From: Bacteroidales bacterium
GTDB taxonomy: Bacteria; Bacteroidota; Bacteroidia; Bacteroidales; VadinHA17
NCBI GenBank assembly: GCA_022865305.1
Contig: JALHSP010000062.1
Span: 62,001-126,000 of the forward strand
DNA length: 64,000 bases
Direction: 5' to 3'
Shown: one piece after another, positions 10,463 through 19,936 of the stretch
How positions within the stretch are numbered: position 1 is the first letter of the stretch
Layout of the letters: the number at the start of each line of letters is the position of its first letter
Program-made: the position numbers and the translations under genes
The notes under the pieces: generated by a model
Databases searched by the model: none
The model's input: only the letters and a program-made list of their open reading frames with translations
Told to the model about the DNA's origin: nothing

Positions 10463-12253
10463 CTACTGGAAGCGATTTTCAAGGGCAATAAGTTGATTTT
10501 TTAGTTCAATTGGAAGGCGGTCGCCGAAAAGTGCAAAATGTTCTTTAATTAATGCTATTTCTTCTTTCCAAACGTCCTTATCTACCGATAGTAACCGGGA
10601 AAGGTTTATTGCTTGCTTTTCCAAACCACTAATATCAATACTTTCGATACTAGGAAGATAACCGATTGGAGTCCTGACAGCTTTAACAGTATTCTCACAG
10701 CGTTCAAAAATCCATTTCAATACTCGGATATTATCGCCAAAACCAGGCCATAACCATTTGCTATTTTCATCCTTTCTAAACCAGTTTACATAAAATATTT
10801 TTGGCAGGGCGTTTTTATTTGGAGCAACTTCTCCTGTTTTTATCCAATTATTAAAATAGTCGGCCATATTATATCCCGTAAACGGAAGCATGGCAAAGGG
10901 ATCACGACGTACCCCAGCTTTTAAGCCAATTGCGGCTGCTGTAACCTCTGAACCAGCTATCGAACCAAGAAATACACCATGATTCCAATCAAATGCTTCA
11001 TGTACTAAAGGAATAGTTGTAGGTCTGCGGCCTCCAAAAATAAACGCAGAAATTGGAACACCTTTTGGATCTTCCCAGGCAGGGTCAATAACAGGACATT
11101 GACTGGCAGGTGCGGTAAAGCGTGCATTTGGATGTGCTGCAGGTTTATCTACTTTAGGGTCGTATTTTTCATTTGTCCAAGTAATTGTACCTTCCGGGGC
11201 GTCATATCCAATGCCTTCCCACCATATATCTCCATCAGGAGTCAGGGCTGTATTGGTGAAAATGCTATTCTCTTTAAGAGAAAGCATGGCATTGGGATTT
11301 GTTTTCATTGATGTTAAGGGAGCTACACCAAAAAAGCCAGCTTCGGGATTAATAGCATATAACCGGCCATCTTCTCCAAATTTCATCCATGCAATATCAT
11401 CACCCACACATTCAACTTTCCATCCTGGAATAGAAGGAACCAGCATCGCCAGATTTGTTTTACCACAGGCACTTGGGAAAGCTGCTGCAAAATACTTTTT
11501 AATCCCTTTCGGATTAGTTATTCCCATTATTAGCATATGTTCTGCCAGCCAGCTTTGCTTTTTTGCCATATATGACGCAATTCGAAGAGCAAAACACTTT
11601 TTCCCTAAAAGTGCATTCCCTCCATATCCACTTCCATAAGATAATATTTCTTTAGTTTCCGGAAAATGAGAAATATATTTCTGTTCAATAGGAGCACAAG
11701 GCCATTTTTTATCTTTCTGGCCGGGTTCTAACGGGAATCCGACAGAGTGGACACAGGGAACAAATTCATCATTTCCCAAAATATTAAGTACAGCTTTTCC
11801 CATCCGGGTCATTATCCTCATGTTAACAACTACATATGGAGAATCTGTTAATTGAATACCAATGTGTGCAATCCTGGAACCTAAAGGACCCATACTGAAA
11901 GGGATAACATACATTGTTCTTCCTCTCATACTACCATTAAACAATTTTTTCAATGTTTCTTTCATCTCGACGGGAGAAGCCCAATTATTTGTCGGTCCGG
12001 CATCTTCTTTTTTTTCTGAACAAATGAATGTTCTGTTTTCCACACGGGCTACATCACTGGGATCTGACTGAAAGTAATAACTATTTGGTCTTTTAGCTTC
12101 ATTTAGTTTTATGCATACTCCTGATGCTACCATTTCATCCAAAAGACTCTGGTTTTCGGCCTCCGAACCATCACACCAATGGATTTTTTCAGGTTGGCAT
12201 AACTCGGCCCATTCATTAACCCAGTTAGTTAATTTCTGATGGTGGGTTATCAT
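10463..12253 (-). CDS. pckG: Phosphoenolpyruvate carboxykinase (GTP)
   Basis: 596 aa; GTP-type PEPCK ([60 protein letters not shown]). Confidence 0.96.
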   Translation of the reverse strand: MITHHQKLTNWVNEWAELCQPEKIHWCDGSEAENQSLLDEMVASGVCIKLNEAKRPNSYYFQSDPSDVARVENRTFICSEKKEDAGPTNNWASPVEMKETLKKLFNGSMRGRTMYVIPFSMGPLGSRIAHIGIQLTDSPYVVVNMRIMTRMGKAVLNILGNDEFVPCVHSVGFPLEPGQKDKKWPCAPIEQKYISHFPETKEILSYGSGYGGNALLGKKCFALRIASYMAKKQSWLAEHMLIMGITNPKGIKKYFAAAFPSACGKTNLAMLVPSIPGWKVECVGDDIAWMKFGEDGRLYAINPEAGFFGVAPLTSMKTNPNAMLSLKENSIFTNTALTPDGDIWWEGIGYDAPEGTITWTNEKYDPKVDKPAAHPNARFTAPASQCPVIDPAWEDPKGVPISAFIFGGRRPTTIPLVHEAFDWNHGVFLGSIAGSEVTAAAIGLKAGVRRDPFAMLPFTGYNMADYFNNWIKTGEVAPNKNALPKIFYVNWFRKDENSKWLWPGFGDNIRVLKWIFERCENTVKAVRTPIGYLPSIESIDISGLEKQAINLSRLLSVDKDVWKEEIALIKEHFALFGDRLPIELKNQLIALENRFQ

Positions 12254-12279
12254 AATAAAATTGATTTAAAATAATCAGT

Positions 12280-13575
12280 TTATAGTTTATCCAAATCTCT
12301 GCATGCATTATAAAGATTCTCAAGCAGATCAGGTATCTTTGATTGAGGAACCGCTGAAAAAGCCAGCCTGATAAAACTTCCAAGTGCAATAACACCTGTA
12401 CTGTATTTATTCAACAAATGTACCCTAACTTCTTCAGTATTTAAACCCTTTTTAAGTTTAAGGCACATAAAATAGCCAGAATTGAAAGGTAATGGTTCAA
12501 AATATTCAGAGTATTTTGGATTATGAAATGAATCTTTCAAAATGTTGTATCGTGTTTTTAAAATACTGTATTTCTTTTGCTTTGCAGCCATATAGTTTTC
12601 GTGTAAATATATAGTCTGAAGTAAGGATTGGGAAAGATGGCTTATGTTTGATATGTTTCCGCGAATGGCCCCAGCGGTTTTGTTCTCCAACGCTTCATAC
12701 AATTCAGTTGTACCATTCTTTATGCCATAAGTTATAAAACCGACTCTGAAACCCCAGACATAATCTTCTTTAGTGGGCCCATCTAATTTCACTGCCAAAA
12801 CGTTTTCATGAAGGTTTGCAATTTTAGTAAAGATAGATTCTTTGAAAACTTTGTCTTCAAAAACAAGTCCGAAATACGCGTCGTCGATCAGAACAACAAG
12901 CTTTTTTCCTTTTTCAGCTAGATGATTAATCTCATTAACAATAAGTTCAATCTCACTAGTAAGTGGTGTGTAACCTGATGGGTTATTAGGGAAATTTAAT
13001 AGAATAATTACCTTTTCCCTTTGAATTTCATTAATCTTTTCTGTAAAAGAATTAATATTGAATCCTCCATCATGAAACAAATCAAATAACTGAATTTTCG
13101 CACCATATCCGTTTTCAAATATTAAATTATAGTTTTCCCAATAAAGATTGGTAAGAATTACATCATCGCCTTCATTTGCAAACAAATAACCTGCAATACT
13201 GATTCCGTGAGTAATTCCATTTGTTGCCACAGGCGTACTTATTAGAGTACGTTCCAAAGATGGGTTTTTCTTATAGATAAATTCTTTCCATGTATCTCTT
13301 AAATCTTTTTTACCAAAACTTGGAGCATAAGGAAACACATTATTGCCTGGTAGGTTTATCAGGGTATCAAATTCAGAAAGATGCATCGAAGAGCCATCGT
13401 CCTCAACAGCTTCTCCAATAGTTGCATTAATGCTTTTGCCTTTTGCCTGTGAAGATTGTGCCAGAATACCAAGTTTGGGAAAGAAAATGTTTTTCCCTCT
13501 TTCTGACAACATCTCCAATATATTAATATTCTGCCTTTCTATTGCATTATTTAAACAGGTGGCTTGTGTATCCAT
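12280..13575 (-). CDS. Pyridoxal-phosphate-dependent class I/II aminotransferase
   Basis: 431 aa; fold type I aminotransferase (NFPNNPSGYTP, VVLIDDAYFGLVF, AVKLDGPTKEDYVWGFRVGF). Confidence 0.88.
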   Translation of the reverse strand: MDTQATCLNNAIERQNINILEMLSERGKNIFFPKLGILAQSSQAKGKSINATIGEAVEDDGSSMHLSEFDTLINLPGNNVFPYAPSFGKKDLRDTWKEFIYKKNPSLERTLISTPVATNGITHGISIAGYLFANEGDDVILTNLYWENYNLIFENGYGAKIQLFDLFHDGGFNINSFTEKINEIQREKVIILLNFPNNPSGYTPLTSEIELIVNEINHLAEKGKKLVVLIDDAYFGLVFEDKVFKESIFTKIANLHENVLAVKLDGPTKEDYVWGFRVGFITYGIKNGTTELYEALENKTAGAIRGNISNISHLSQSLLQTIYLHENYMAAKQKKYSILKTRYNILKDSFHNPKYSEYFEPLPFNSGYFMCLKLKKGLNTEEVRVHLLNKYSTGVIALGSFIRLAFSAVPQSKIPDLLENLYNACRDLDKL

Positions 13576-13673
13576 TTTTAAGTAAAGTTCAATAATTTTA
13601 AGTTCCAGTTATAATTAATGACTGGTTGCAAAAATAGAAAAAATTGATTAAATTGTATTCGTAATATTTTTAT

Positions 13674-14267
13674 ATGAAACCGGAACTCGATTTATTTGCG
13701 ATACAGCCTGAAGACAAGATACCGGAAAAGGGGAAAATTCTGATTTCTGAGCCTTTTCTCCCCGATACATTTTTTAACCGAAGCATTGTTTATCTGGCAG
13801 ATCATACTCCGGAAGGTTCCGTTGGCTTTATTCTTAATAAGAAGCTGGATATTAAAGTCTGTGATGCCGTATCAGGTTTTGACAAATGGGAAGAATTTCT
13901 CAGTATGGGTGGCCCTGTATCCCCTGATACTCTTCATTACCTGCATAACCTTGGAGACGGGGTTCCAAATAGTGTATGGGTGAATGAAAGTATTTTCTGG
14001 GGAGGAGAAATTAACTTCATCAGAAAATTGATCAAGGATGGGAAAATCAACAATACTCAGATCAGGTTCTTCCTCGGTTATTCAGGGTGGTCTGCCGGGC
14101 AGCTTGAACGTGAGCTCAAGGAAAACTCTTGGGTTATTGCAAAAATCAAAACAGATATTGTCCTGAATAACAGTCAGCTCGATAATACGTGGAAAAGAGT
14201 TCTCAGAGGCTTTAAGAACAAATACCGGATGTGGGCTGATTTCCCAGAGTCACCGGATATGAACTAG
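13674..14267 (+). CDS. YqgE/AlgH family protein
   Basis: GKILISEPFLPDTFFNRSIVYLADHTPEGSVGFILNK ... GGPV ... FLGYSGWSAGQLERELKENSW. Confidence 0.95.
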   Translation: MKPELDLFAIQPEDKIPEKGKILISEPFLPDTFFNRSIVYLADHTPEGSVGFILNKKLDIKVCDAVSGFDKWEEFLSMGGPVSPDTLHYLHNLGDGVPNSVWVNESIFWGGEINFIRKLIKDGKINNTQIRFFLGYSGWSAGQLERELKENSWVIAKIKTDIVLNNSQLDNTWKRVLRGFKNKYRMWADFPESPDMN

Positions 14268-14308
14268 CCATTTATTTGCCCCTCAGTTCCCCCGCTCTGT
14301 TCTCATGA

Positions 14309-14368
14309 ACTCATCCCCCAGCCCCCTTCTCTGCTATGCAAAGAAGGGGAAAAAGAATGGGGGTGAGT
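14309..14368. repeat. Intergenic C/G-run palindromic repeat, copy B
   Basis: ACTCATCCCCCAGCCCCCTTCTC ... AAGAAGGGG ... GGGGGTGAGT. Confidence 0.75.
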
Positions 14369-14377
14369 AAATAAATT

Positions 14378-15388
14378 TCACAAATGTAATATCTTAAATA
14401 TCAGCTCCTTAAGCAGATCTCCCGGTTCACTGCTCAGATCCCCATAACCCTTTGATTTCATATCGTATGTCCGCAGCAGACTTATAATTTGTACTGTATT
14501 TGATATATTATATTTACCTGCAGAGGTCTCATAGTCTTTTACGAAATATGGATTGACCTTAAGTACAGCAGCTGCATTATTTTTTGATTTATCGGCCAGG
14601 TAATGATAGGTCAGAAGTTTGCTGAAGAAACTGAACAAGGATGCAATAGTAAGGGTAATAGGATTGTCCTTCGGATTATTGGCAAAATGATGAACTATCA
14701 TGTTGGCTTTAAGTATATTTTTTTCACCGACAGCTTTCTGGAGCTCAAAATTGTTATAATCCTTGCTGATGCCAATATTTTTTTCGATGAGTGAGGTGGT
14801 AATGACAGGCTTGCCGGCCGGAAGTGTAATAATTAATTTAATAAGCTCATTTACTATTTTATGGAGGTCGGTGCCAAGATATTCAGTCAGCATGGCACTT
14901 GCGTTGGGATCAGCTTTAATACCCTGTGTCATTAAATATCGCTCAATCCATGCCGGAACCTGGTAATCACGCAATCTGACCGATTCAAAATAAACAGCAT
15001 GGGTTTCGAGTAACTTGTAAAATTTTGTTCTTTTATCAACCACCTTGTATTTATAATTGAAAACCAGGATTGTCGATAAAAGGGGTTTTTCGAGGTAATA
15101 AACTAGGTCCTCGATCTTTTTCAGTGTTTGTGCTTCTTTCACTATAACAACCTGATGACTCGACATCATCGGAAACTTCCTGGCAGTTTCAATTATTGCA
15201 GGTATAGTGGTATCTTCTCCGTATAAAACTACCTGGTTGAAGGACTTCTCAGCTTCTGGCAGGACTTTCTCTTCAATATGATCAGTAATGAGGTCAATAT
15301 AATAAGGTTCCTCTCCGGCGAGAAAGTAAACCGGTTTAAAAATTCTTTTCTTCAGGTCGGAGATTATTTCTTCGTAGGTGACAGCCAT
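14378..15388 (-). CDS. holA: DNA polymerase III subunit delta
   Basis: HolA-like (KPVYFLAGEEPYYIDLITD ... FPMMSSHQVVIVKEAQ ... TEYLGTDLHKIVNELIKL). Confidence 0.93.
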   Translation of the reverse strand: MAVTYEEIISDLKKRIFKPVYFLAGEEPYYIDLITDHIEEKVLPEAEKSFNQVVLYGEDTTIPAIIETARKFPMMSSHQVVIVKEAQTLKKIEDLVYYLEKPLLSTILVFNYKYKVVDKRTKFYKLLETHAVYFESVRLRDYQVPAWIERYLMTQGIKADPNASAMLTEYLGTDLHKIVNELIKLIITLPAGKPVITTSLIEKNIGISKDYNNFELQKAVGEKNILKANMIVHHFANNPKDNPITLTIASLFSFFSKLLTYHYLADKSKNNAAAVLKVNPYFVKDYETSAGKYNISNTVQIISLLRTYDMKSKGYGDLSSEPGDLLKELIFKILHL

Positions 15389-15389
15389 T

Positions 15390-16160
15390 TTAGAATCTGA
15401 GGTGTTTTACAGAGATACCGTTGTCTTTAATTTCCCTCAGTGCATCGATGCCTATCCTGAGGTGTGTCTCAACATATTTACGTGTTACTTTACGATCGCT
15501 TGCTGCAGTTTTTATACCTGTTGATATCATTGGTTGATCTGACACCAGAAGCAATGCTCCTGTCGGTATCTCATTTGCAAAGCCTACTGTAAAGATTGTT
15601 GCCGTTTCCATGTCAATTGCCATTGCCCGGGTCTTTACAAGGTATTTCTTAAACCGGTCATCATATTCCCACACCCTTCTGTTTGTGGTATAAACAGTAC
15701 CTGTCCAATACTCCTTTTTGTACCTTATTATTGTTGCAGATATTGCACTTTGAAGCTTAAATGCTGGCAATGCGGGAACCTCCAAAGGCAGATAATCATT
15801 TGATGTCCCGTCACTTCTTATGGCAGCAATTGGAAGGATTAAATCACCGAGTTTATTCTTCTTTTTGAGGCCACCGCATTTCCCGAGGAATAATACTGCA
15901 TTCGGACTTACTGCACTCACCAGATCCATTACCGTTGCAGCATTGGGACTCCCCATACCAAAGTTAAGGATTGTAATCCCGTCTGCAGTTGCACTTGGCA
16001 TATTTTTATCTTTACCCTCTATCTGCACATTATGCCACTTAGCGAAAAGCTCAACATAATACAGAAAGTTGGTAAGAAGGAAATATTTACCAAATGAATC
16101 GAGAGATTTGCCTGTATATCGCGGAAGCCAGTTATTAACGATTTCCTCTTTGGTTTTCAT
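15390..16160 (-). CDS. amn: AMP nucleosidase
   Basis: 256 aa phosphorylase-fold protein (FLGKCGGLK, MAIDMETATIFTVGF, LLLVSDQPM). Confidence 0.88.
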   Translation of the reverse strand: MKTKEEIVNNWLPRYTGKSLDSFGKYFLLTNFLYYVELFAKWHNVQIEGKDKNMPSATADGITILNFGMGSPNAATVMDLVSAVSPNAVLFLGKCGGLKKKNKLGDLILPIAAIRSDGTSNDYLPLEVPALPAFKLQSAISATIIRYKKEYWTGTVYTTNRRVWEYDDRFKKYLVKTRAMAIDMETATIFTVGFANEIPTGALLLVSDQPMISTGIKTAASDRKVTRKYVETHLRIGIDALREIKDNGISVKHLRF

Positions 16161-16247
16161 ATTTATCAGACTGTAATATTTATCTCAATATATTTGTAAT
16201 AACTTAAGAATATTAATTATTCACGGTTTCAAAAGTACAAAACAAAG

Positions 16248-16706
16248 TTGAAACAGTTAAATCTGCCGGAATATTCGTTCAGAATAATCAGGAAAGGGGA
16301 AACAGAAATGATCCTTGATCCCCTGAGGAAAAAATATGTTAAGCTCACTCCGGAAGAGTGGGTCAGACAGAATTTTGTTCAGTATCTGATACATGAAGGA
16401 AAATACCCGGCCGGACTTATAGGTATTGAGGTCGTGTTCAAATATAACAAACTGAAGAAAAGAGTTGATATTCTTGTTCACAACAGGAAAGGTGAACCCG
16501 TAATGATTGTTGAATGCAAATCCGATGAAGTAAAGTTGAATGATAAGGTGTCTGACCAGATTGTCGAATATAATATGAAATTCAGAATTCCCTACCTGGT
16601 TATTACAAACGGGATGCAACATTATGCCGTTAAGATAACTGATTACGAAGAACATAAATTTGATTATTTGCTGGTAATTCCCCTTTATGAGGATCTGTTA
16701 ACCTGA
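16248..16706 (+). CDS. Stand-alone type I restriction HsdR_N-like (PD-(D/E)XK) protein
   Basis: 152 aa; RVDILVHNRKGEPVMIVECKSDEVKL has the D-x(n)-ExK nuclease pattern. TTG start in the ORF track. Confidence 0.8.
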   Translation: MKQLNLPEYSFRIIRKGETEMILDPLRKKYVKLTPEEWVRQNFVQYLIHEGKYPAGLIGIEVVFKYNKLKKRVDILVHNRKGEPVMIVECKSDEVKLNDKVSDQIVEYNMKFRIPYLVITNGMQHYAVKITDYEEHKFDYLLVIPLYEDLLT

Positions 16707-16713
16707 GGTTTTT

Positions 16714-17709
16714 ATGATCTCTGTAACCTGTGCCATAATAAGAAATGACGAAAACGAGGTGCTTGTTGTTCAAAGGGGAGAACAAAGCGACCATCCTTAT
16801 AAATGGGAGTTTCCCGGGGGCAAGCTTGACTCAGATGAGTCGGAAGAAGAGTGTATTATTCGTGAAATAGCTGAGGAATTGTCGATCGGGATAGTAATTT
16901 GCAAAAAACTAAATCCTGTTGAGCATGATTATGGACATAAGCAGATACGCCTTATTCCCTTTGTCTGCGATACTCTCGATGAATTGCCATTCCTGACTGA
17001 ACATATAGATTTTAAATGGGTAACCCCAGGCGATCTCAAAAAAATTAATTTTTCAGAAGCTGACATTATTGTTGCAGACAATTATCTCCAGTCTGTTAAG
17101 GAAATTGAGGATAATAAAGAGTTTATTGCCGGATCAGTTCAATCTTCGGCTGATGATGAAGAACTCAGGTCGATGATTGACAGGATGATTAGTATGAAAG
17201 AAGCTGATTGGGTCGCAACTTCAGCAATTGAGAATCCGGCTATTTTTAAAAAACTACTTGAATATTCTTTTTCTCCCGATAAGAAGCTTGCATTTCATGC
17301 TTCCTGGATCCTTTCAAAAGTATGTGATAAGTATCCGGAAATAATCTATCCCTATCTTTCAGGGATAATTGAAACGTTGGACAAACTGGATAATGAGAGT
17401 GCTCAGCGGTCTTTTCTTAGGATAATTTCCCTGAGCGACATTAACAAGGTAAGCAATAAACACCATGGGATACTTGCTGAACGTTGTTTCACAGAATTAA
17501 GATCGGGTTTTTCTGCAATTGCTATTAAGGCATATTCCATGGAAATTCTATATAAGCTTGCATTGATTTATCCTGAACTGGCAAATGAACTTGCAGCATC
17601 AATTAGCATGCTTCAGGGTGAAGGATCTGCCGGGATTATTGCAAGGGGAAGAATAATACTTAATAAGCTTGCAGAAATGCCTGCAGGGACAGGATCCAGT
17701 CTGACATAA
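16714..17709 (+). CDS. MutT-like NUDIX hydrolase fused to a C-terminal helical (HEAT/ARM-like) domain
   Basis: Nudix box GGKLDSDESEEECIIREIAEELSIG in the first ~130 aa; remaining ~200 aa look all-helical with repeat character. Confidence 0.8.
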   Translation: MISVTCAIIRNDENEVLVVQRGEQSDHPYKWEFPGGKLDSDESEEECIIREIAEELSIGIVICKKLNPVEHDYGHKQIRLIPFVCDTLDELPFLTEHIDFKWVTPGDLKKINFSEADIIVADNYLQSVKEIEDNKEFIAGSVQSSADDEELRSMIDRMISMKEADWVATSAIENPAIFKKLLEYSFSPDKKLAFHASWILSKVCDKYPEIIYPYLSGIIETLDKLDNESAQRSFLRIISLSDINKVSNKHHGILAERCFTELRSGFSAIAIKAYSMEILYKLALIYPELANELAASISMLQGEGSAGIIARGRIILNKLAEMPAGTGSSLT

Positions 17710-19099
17710 TTTTAAGAACTTCAGGAGAGAAAGTCTCTTCAATTTCACCATATTCGGCGGGTAATCCGGTTTTGCAATGCTGGAATAAATGGTTTAATCC
17801 CGGGAATTCAATTGTATTAACTGATTTATTCCCACCTGATTTAAGAGCTTTTTCGATTGACTGGAGGTTCATGTCTGTGGCAACCTGCAGATCTTTTTCA
17901 CCGTTAAGAGCCAGTACAGGACATTTTACCTTTTTCCAGAAACCGGCCGGATTGGTTATAATAAAATATCTCATCCAGGTATATATTACAGGATTCAAGC
18001 TTGAGTTAAGCTGAATCAGAGCTTTATCAATATCCTCAGGAGGAGTCTTTTCCCTGATGAGGTTCTTTTTGTAAACTGTGGCAATCTGTTCTTCGGCTTT
18101 TTTATTATCCGGTTCCTTTTTCAAAACTGCGAAAAGCTTTTTGTTGACTGCAATACCCTCTTTGACCTGTTTTTCATCAGCTCCTGAAATGAGGCTGATA
18201 TCTCTGTTCTGCCTGTGCAGTATCTGCTCACCGCGTACACCTGGCCCAGCAAGAGATATGATGAAACCAACGTTCTGGTTGGATGCTGCCACAATGGATG
18301 CTATTAATCCTCCTTCGCTGTGACCTGCAAGTCCGATTAATTCGGGATCAATCTCCCGTCTTGTTTTCAAAAATAAGTATGCTGCTTCTGCATCAGTAGC
18401 GAAATCGGCAGATGTTTTGTTAAGCGGGCTTCCCTGCGACTGGCCGACACCCCTGTCATCATAACGAAGAACGGCTATCCCGTTCCGGGTTAAATAATCT
18501 GCAATTACCCAAAATGGTTTGTGTCCCATCAATTCTTCATTCCTGTTCTGAGATCCAGATCCGGTTATAAGTATAACGGCAGGGAAGGGACCTTCTCCTT
18601 TAGGAATGGTCAGTGTACCCGCCAGATCAATTTTGGCTCTTACATTGTTAAATACAACATCTTCTGATAGATATGGGAATGGAGGTTTTGGCTCCTGGGG
18701 TCTGTTAAGAGTAAATTCTGCTTTTAATTTTATCAGATTAAGAGGCATGGTAGCGCCACTTTGCATAAACGTCCCTTCAATTAAAGTATCGTTTTTAATT
18801 GTCCCGTTATATTCAGCAAGCAGAAGAGGCGCGGAAATTTTGATTTCCTTTCCGTCAAATTTAACAGGTCCGACCTTTATGTTTTTTACACCCTGGTCAG
18901 GGCTCTCCAAAGTTGCTGTAAGACTGTCTTTTTCAACAACGGTAAGATTAAAAACTACACGTAATGAAACTGCATTGGCGGTGATCCTGCCAAGCCAGGA
19001 TCCGGAAATTGATTTATTATCAGGCAGATTCTGGGCAGCTAATTGATGGTTAATAAGTAATATCGATAAGATGAAGATAAGTAAAACCGCTTTTTTCAT
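17660..19099 (-). CDS. Secreted alpha/beta hydrolase
   Basis: Signal peptide; GHSEGG nucleophile elbow; C-terminal GLNHLFQHC. Confidence 0.88.
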   Translation of the reverse strand: MKKAVLLIFILSILLINHQLAAQNLPDNKSISGSWLGRITANAVSLRVVFNLTVVEKDSLTATLESPDQGVKNIKVGPVKFDGKEIKISAPLLLAEYNGTIKNDTLIEGTFMQSGATMPLNLIKLKAEFTLNRPQEPKPPFPYLSEDVVFNNVRAKIDLAGTLTIPKGEGPFPAVILITGSGSQNRNEELMGHKPFWVIADYLTRNGIAVLRYDDRGVGQSQGSPLNKTSADFATDAEAAYLFLKTRREIDPELIGLAGHSEGGLIASIVAASNQNVGFIISLAGPGVRGEQILHRQNRDISLISGADEKQVKEGIAVNKKLFAVLKKEPDNKKAEEQIATVYKKNLIREKTPPEDIDKALIQLNSSLNPVIYTWMRYFIITNPAGFWKKVKCPVLALNGEKDLQVATDMNLQSIEKALKSGGNKSVNTIEFPGLNHLFQHCKTGLPAEYGEIEETFSPEVLKIMSDWILSLQAFLQAY

Positions 19100-19231
19100 G
19101 ATGATTTGAATTGAAGTTCAAAATTAATCGATTTTGCCAGGATTGAAAGAGGAATTTTTCATTTCCCGCAGATTTAACACCGCTGGCGCGGATTTATAAT
19201 CCGTGCCTGTTGCGGATCTTAAAATTAAACC

Positions 19232-19266
19232 TTTTCAACTCTCTTCAACTTTTTCAACTTTTCAAC
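19232..19266. repeat. Short tandem word repeat (TTCAACT, period ~10)
   Basis: cttttcaact ctcttcaact ttttcaactt ttcaac. Confidence 0.7.
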
Positions 19267-19302
19267 ATCTTTATTACTTTTACAGTCCAATCGATTAAAT
19301 AA

Positions 19303-19917
19303 ATGAGAATCGTAGATACGAAAGGTCAGCAATGTCCGGCCCCTATTATTGCAACAAAAAGGACCTTAAAAGAAGCAAAGAAGGGAGAGACTTTTTTGGT
19401 ATTGACTGATAATAGGACTTCTCTGAATAACCTGATCCGTTTCCTGAAAGACAATAAAACTGAATTTTCTGTCGAAGAAGCAGGAGATATCTGGACCCTC
19501 AGGATAACCAAAAAAACTGCTGAAGTTCAACAGACAGAAGCTGAAAAATACTGCAATACTGATATTCCTCATTTTACGCAGGGTAATTTTATAATTGTAT
19601 TTTCTTCCGATAAAATGGGAGAAGGAGATGAAGAGCTAGGCCATTTACTGATGACTAATTTTATAAAAGCAATAAAAGACCTCGAATCACTTCCGAAAAC
19701 AATGGTTTTTTACAATAATGGAGTCAAACTTGGTTCTGTCGATTCCACTGTTTCTGAACATCTTAAAGAGATTGAAAAAATGGGAGTAGGATTACTATTC
19801 TGCGCTACATGTGTCAAATATTACTCAATCGAAGAAAAGATAAAAACAGGTTCTTTAAGCAACATGTATGAAATAGCTCAGGTCATGGCCTCTGCAGCAC
19901 ATATCATAAAGCCCTGA
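19303..19917 (+). CDS. yedF: YedF-type selenium-metabolism sulfurtransferase-like protein (TusA-like + DsrE-like)
   Basis: TusA-like N-terminus with CPAP; DsrE-like C-terminus; directly upstream of selD. Confidence 0.88.
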   Translation: MRIVDTKGQQCPAPIIATKRTLKEAKKGETFLVLTDNRTSLNNLIRFLKDNKTEFSVEEAGDIWTLRITKKTAEVQQTEAEKYCNTDIPHFTQGNFIIVFSSDKMGEGDEELGHLLMTNFIKAIKDLESLPKTMVFYNNGVKLGSVDSTVSEHLKEIEKMGVGLLFCATCVKYYSIEEKIKTGSLSNMYEIAQVMASAAHIIKP

Positions 19918-19936
19918 TTATTAATAATTATTGTAT

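Noticed and set aside
10300-10491. Plus-strand ORF of 63 aa overlapping the pckG 3' end
   Set aside because: No recognisable protein features; overlaps palindromic repeat copy A and the pckG C-terminus.
11211-11639. 142-aa plus-strand ORF inside pckG
   Set aside because: Antisense to a highly conserved enzyme; no independent support.
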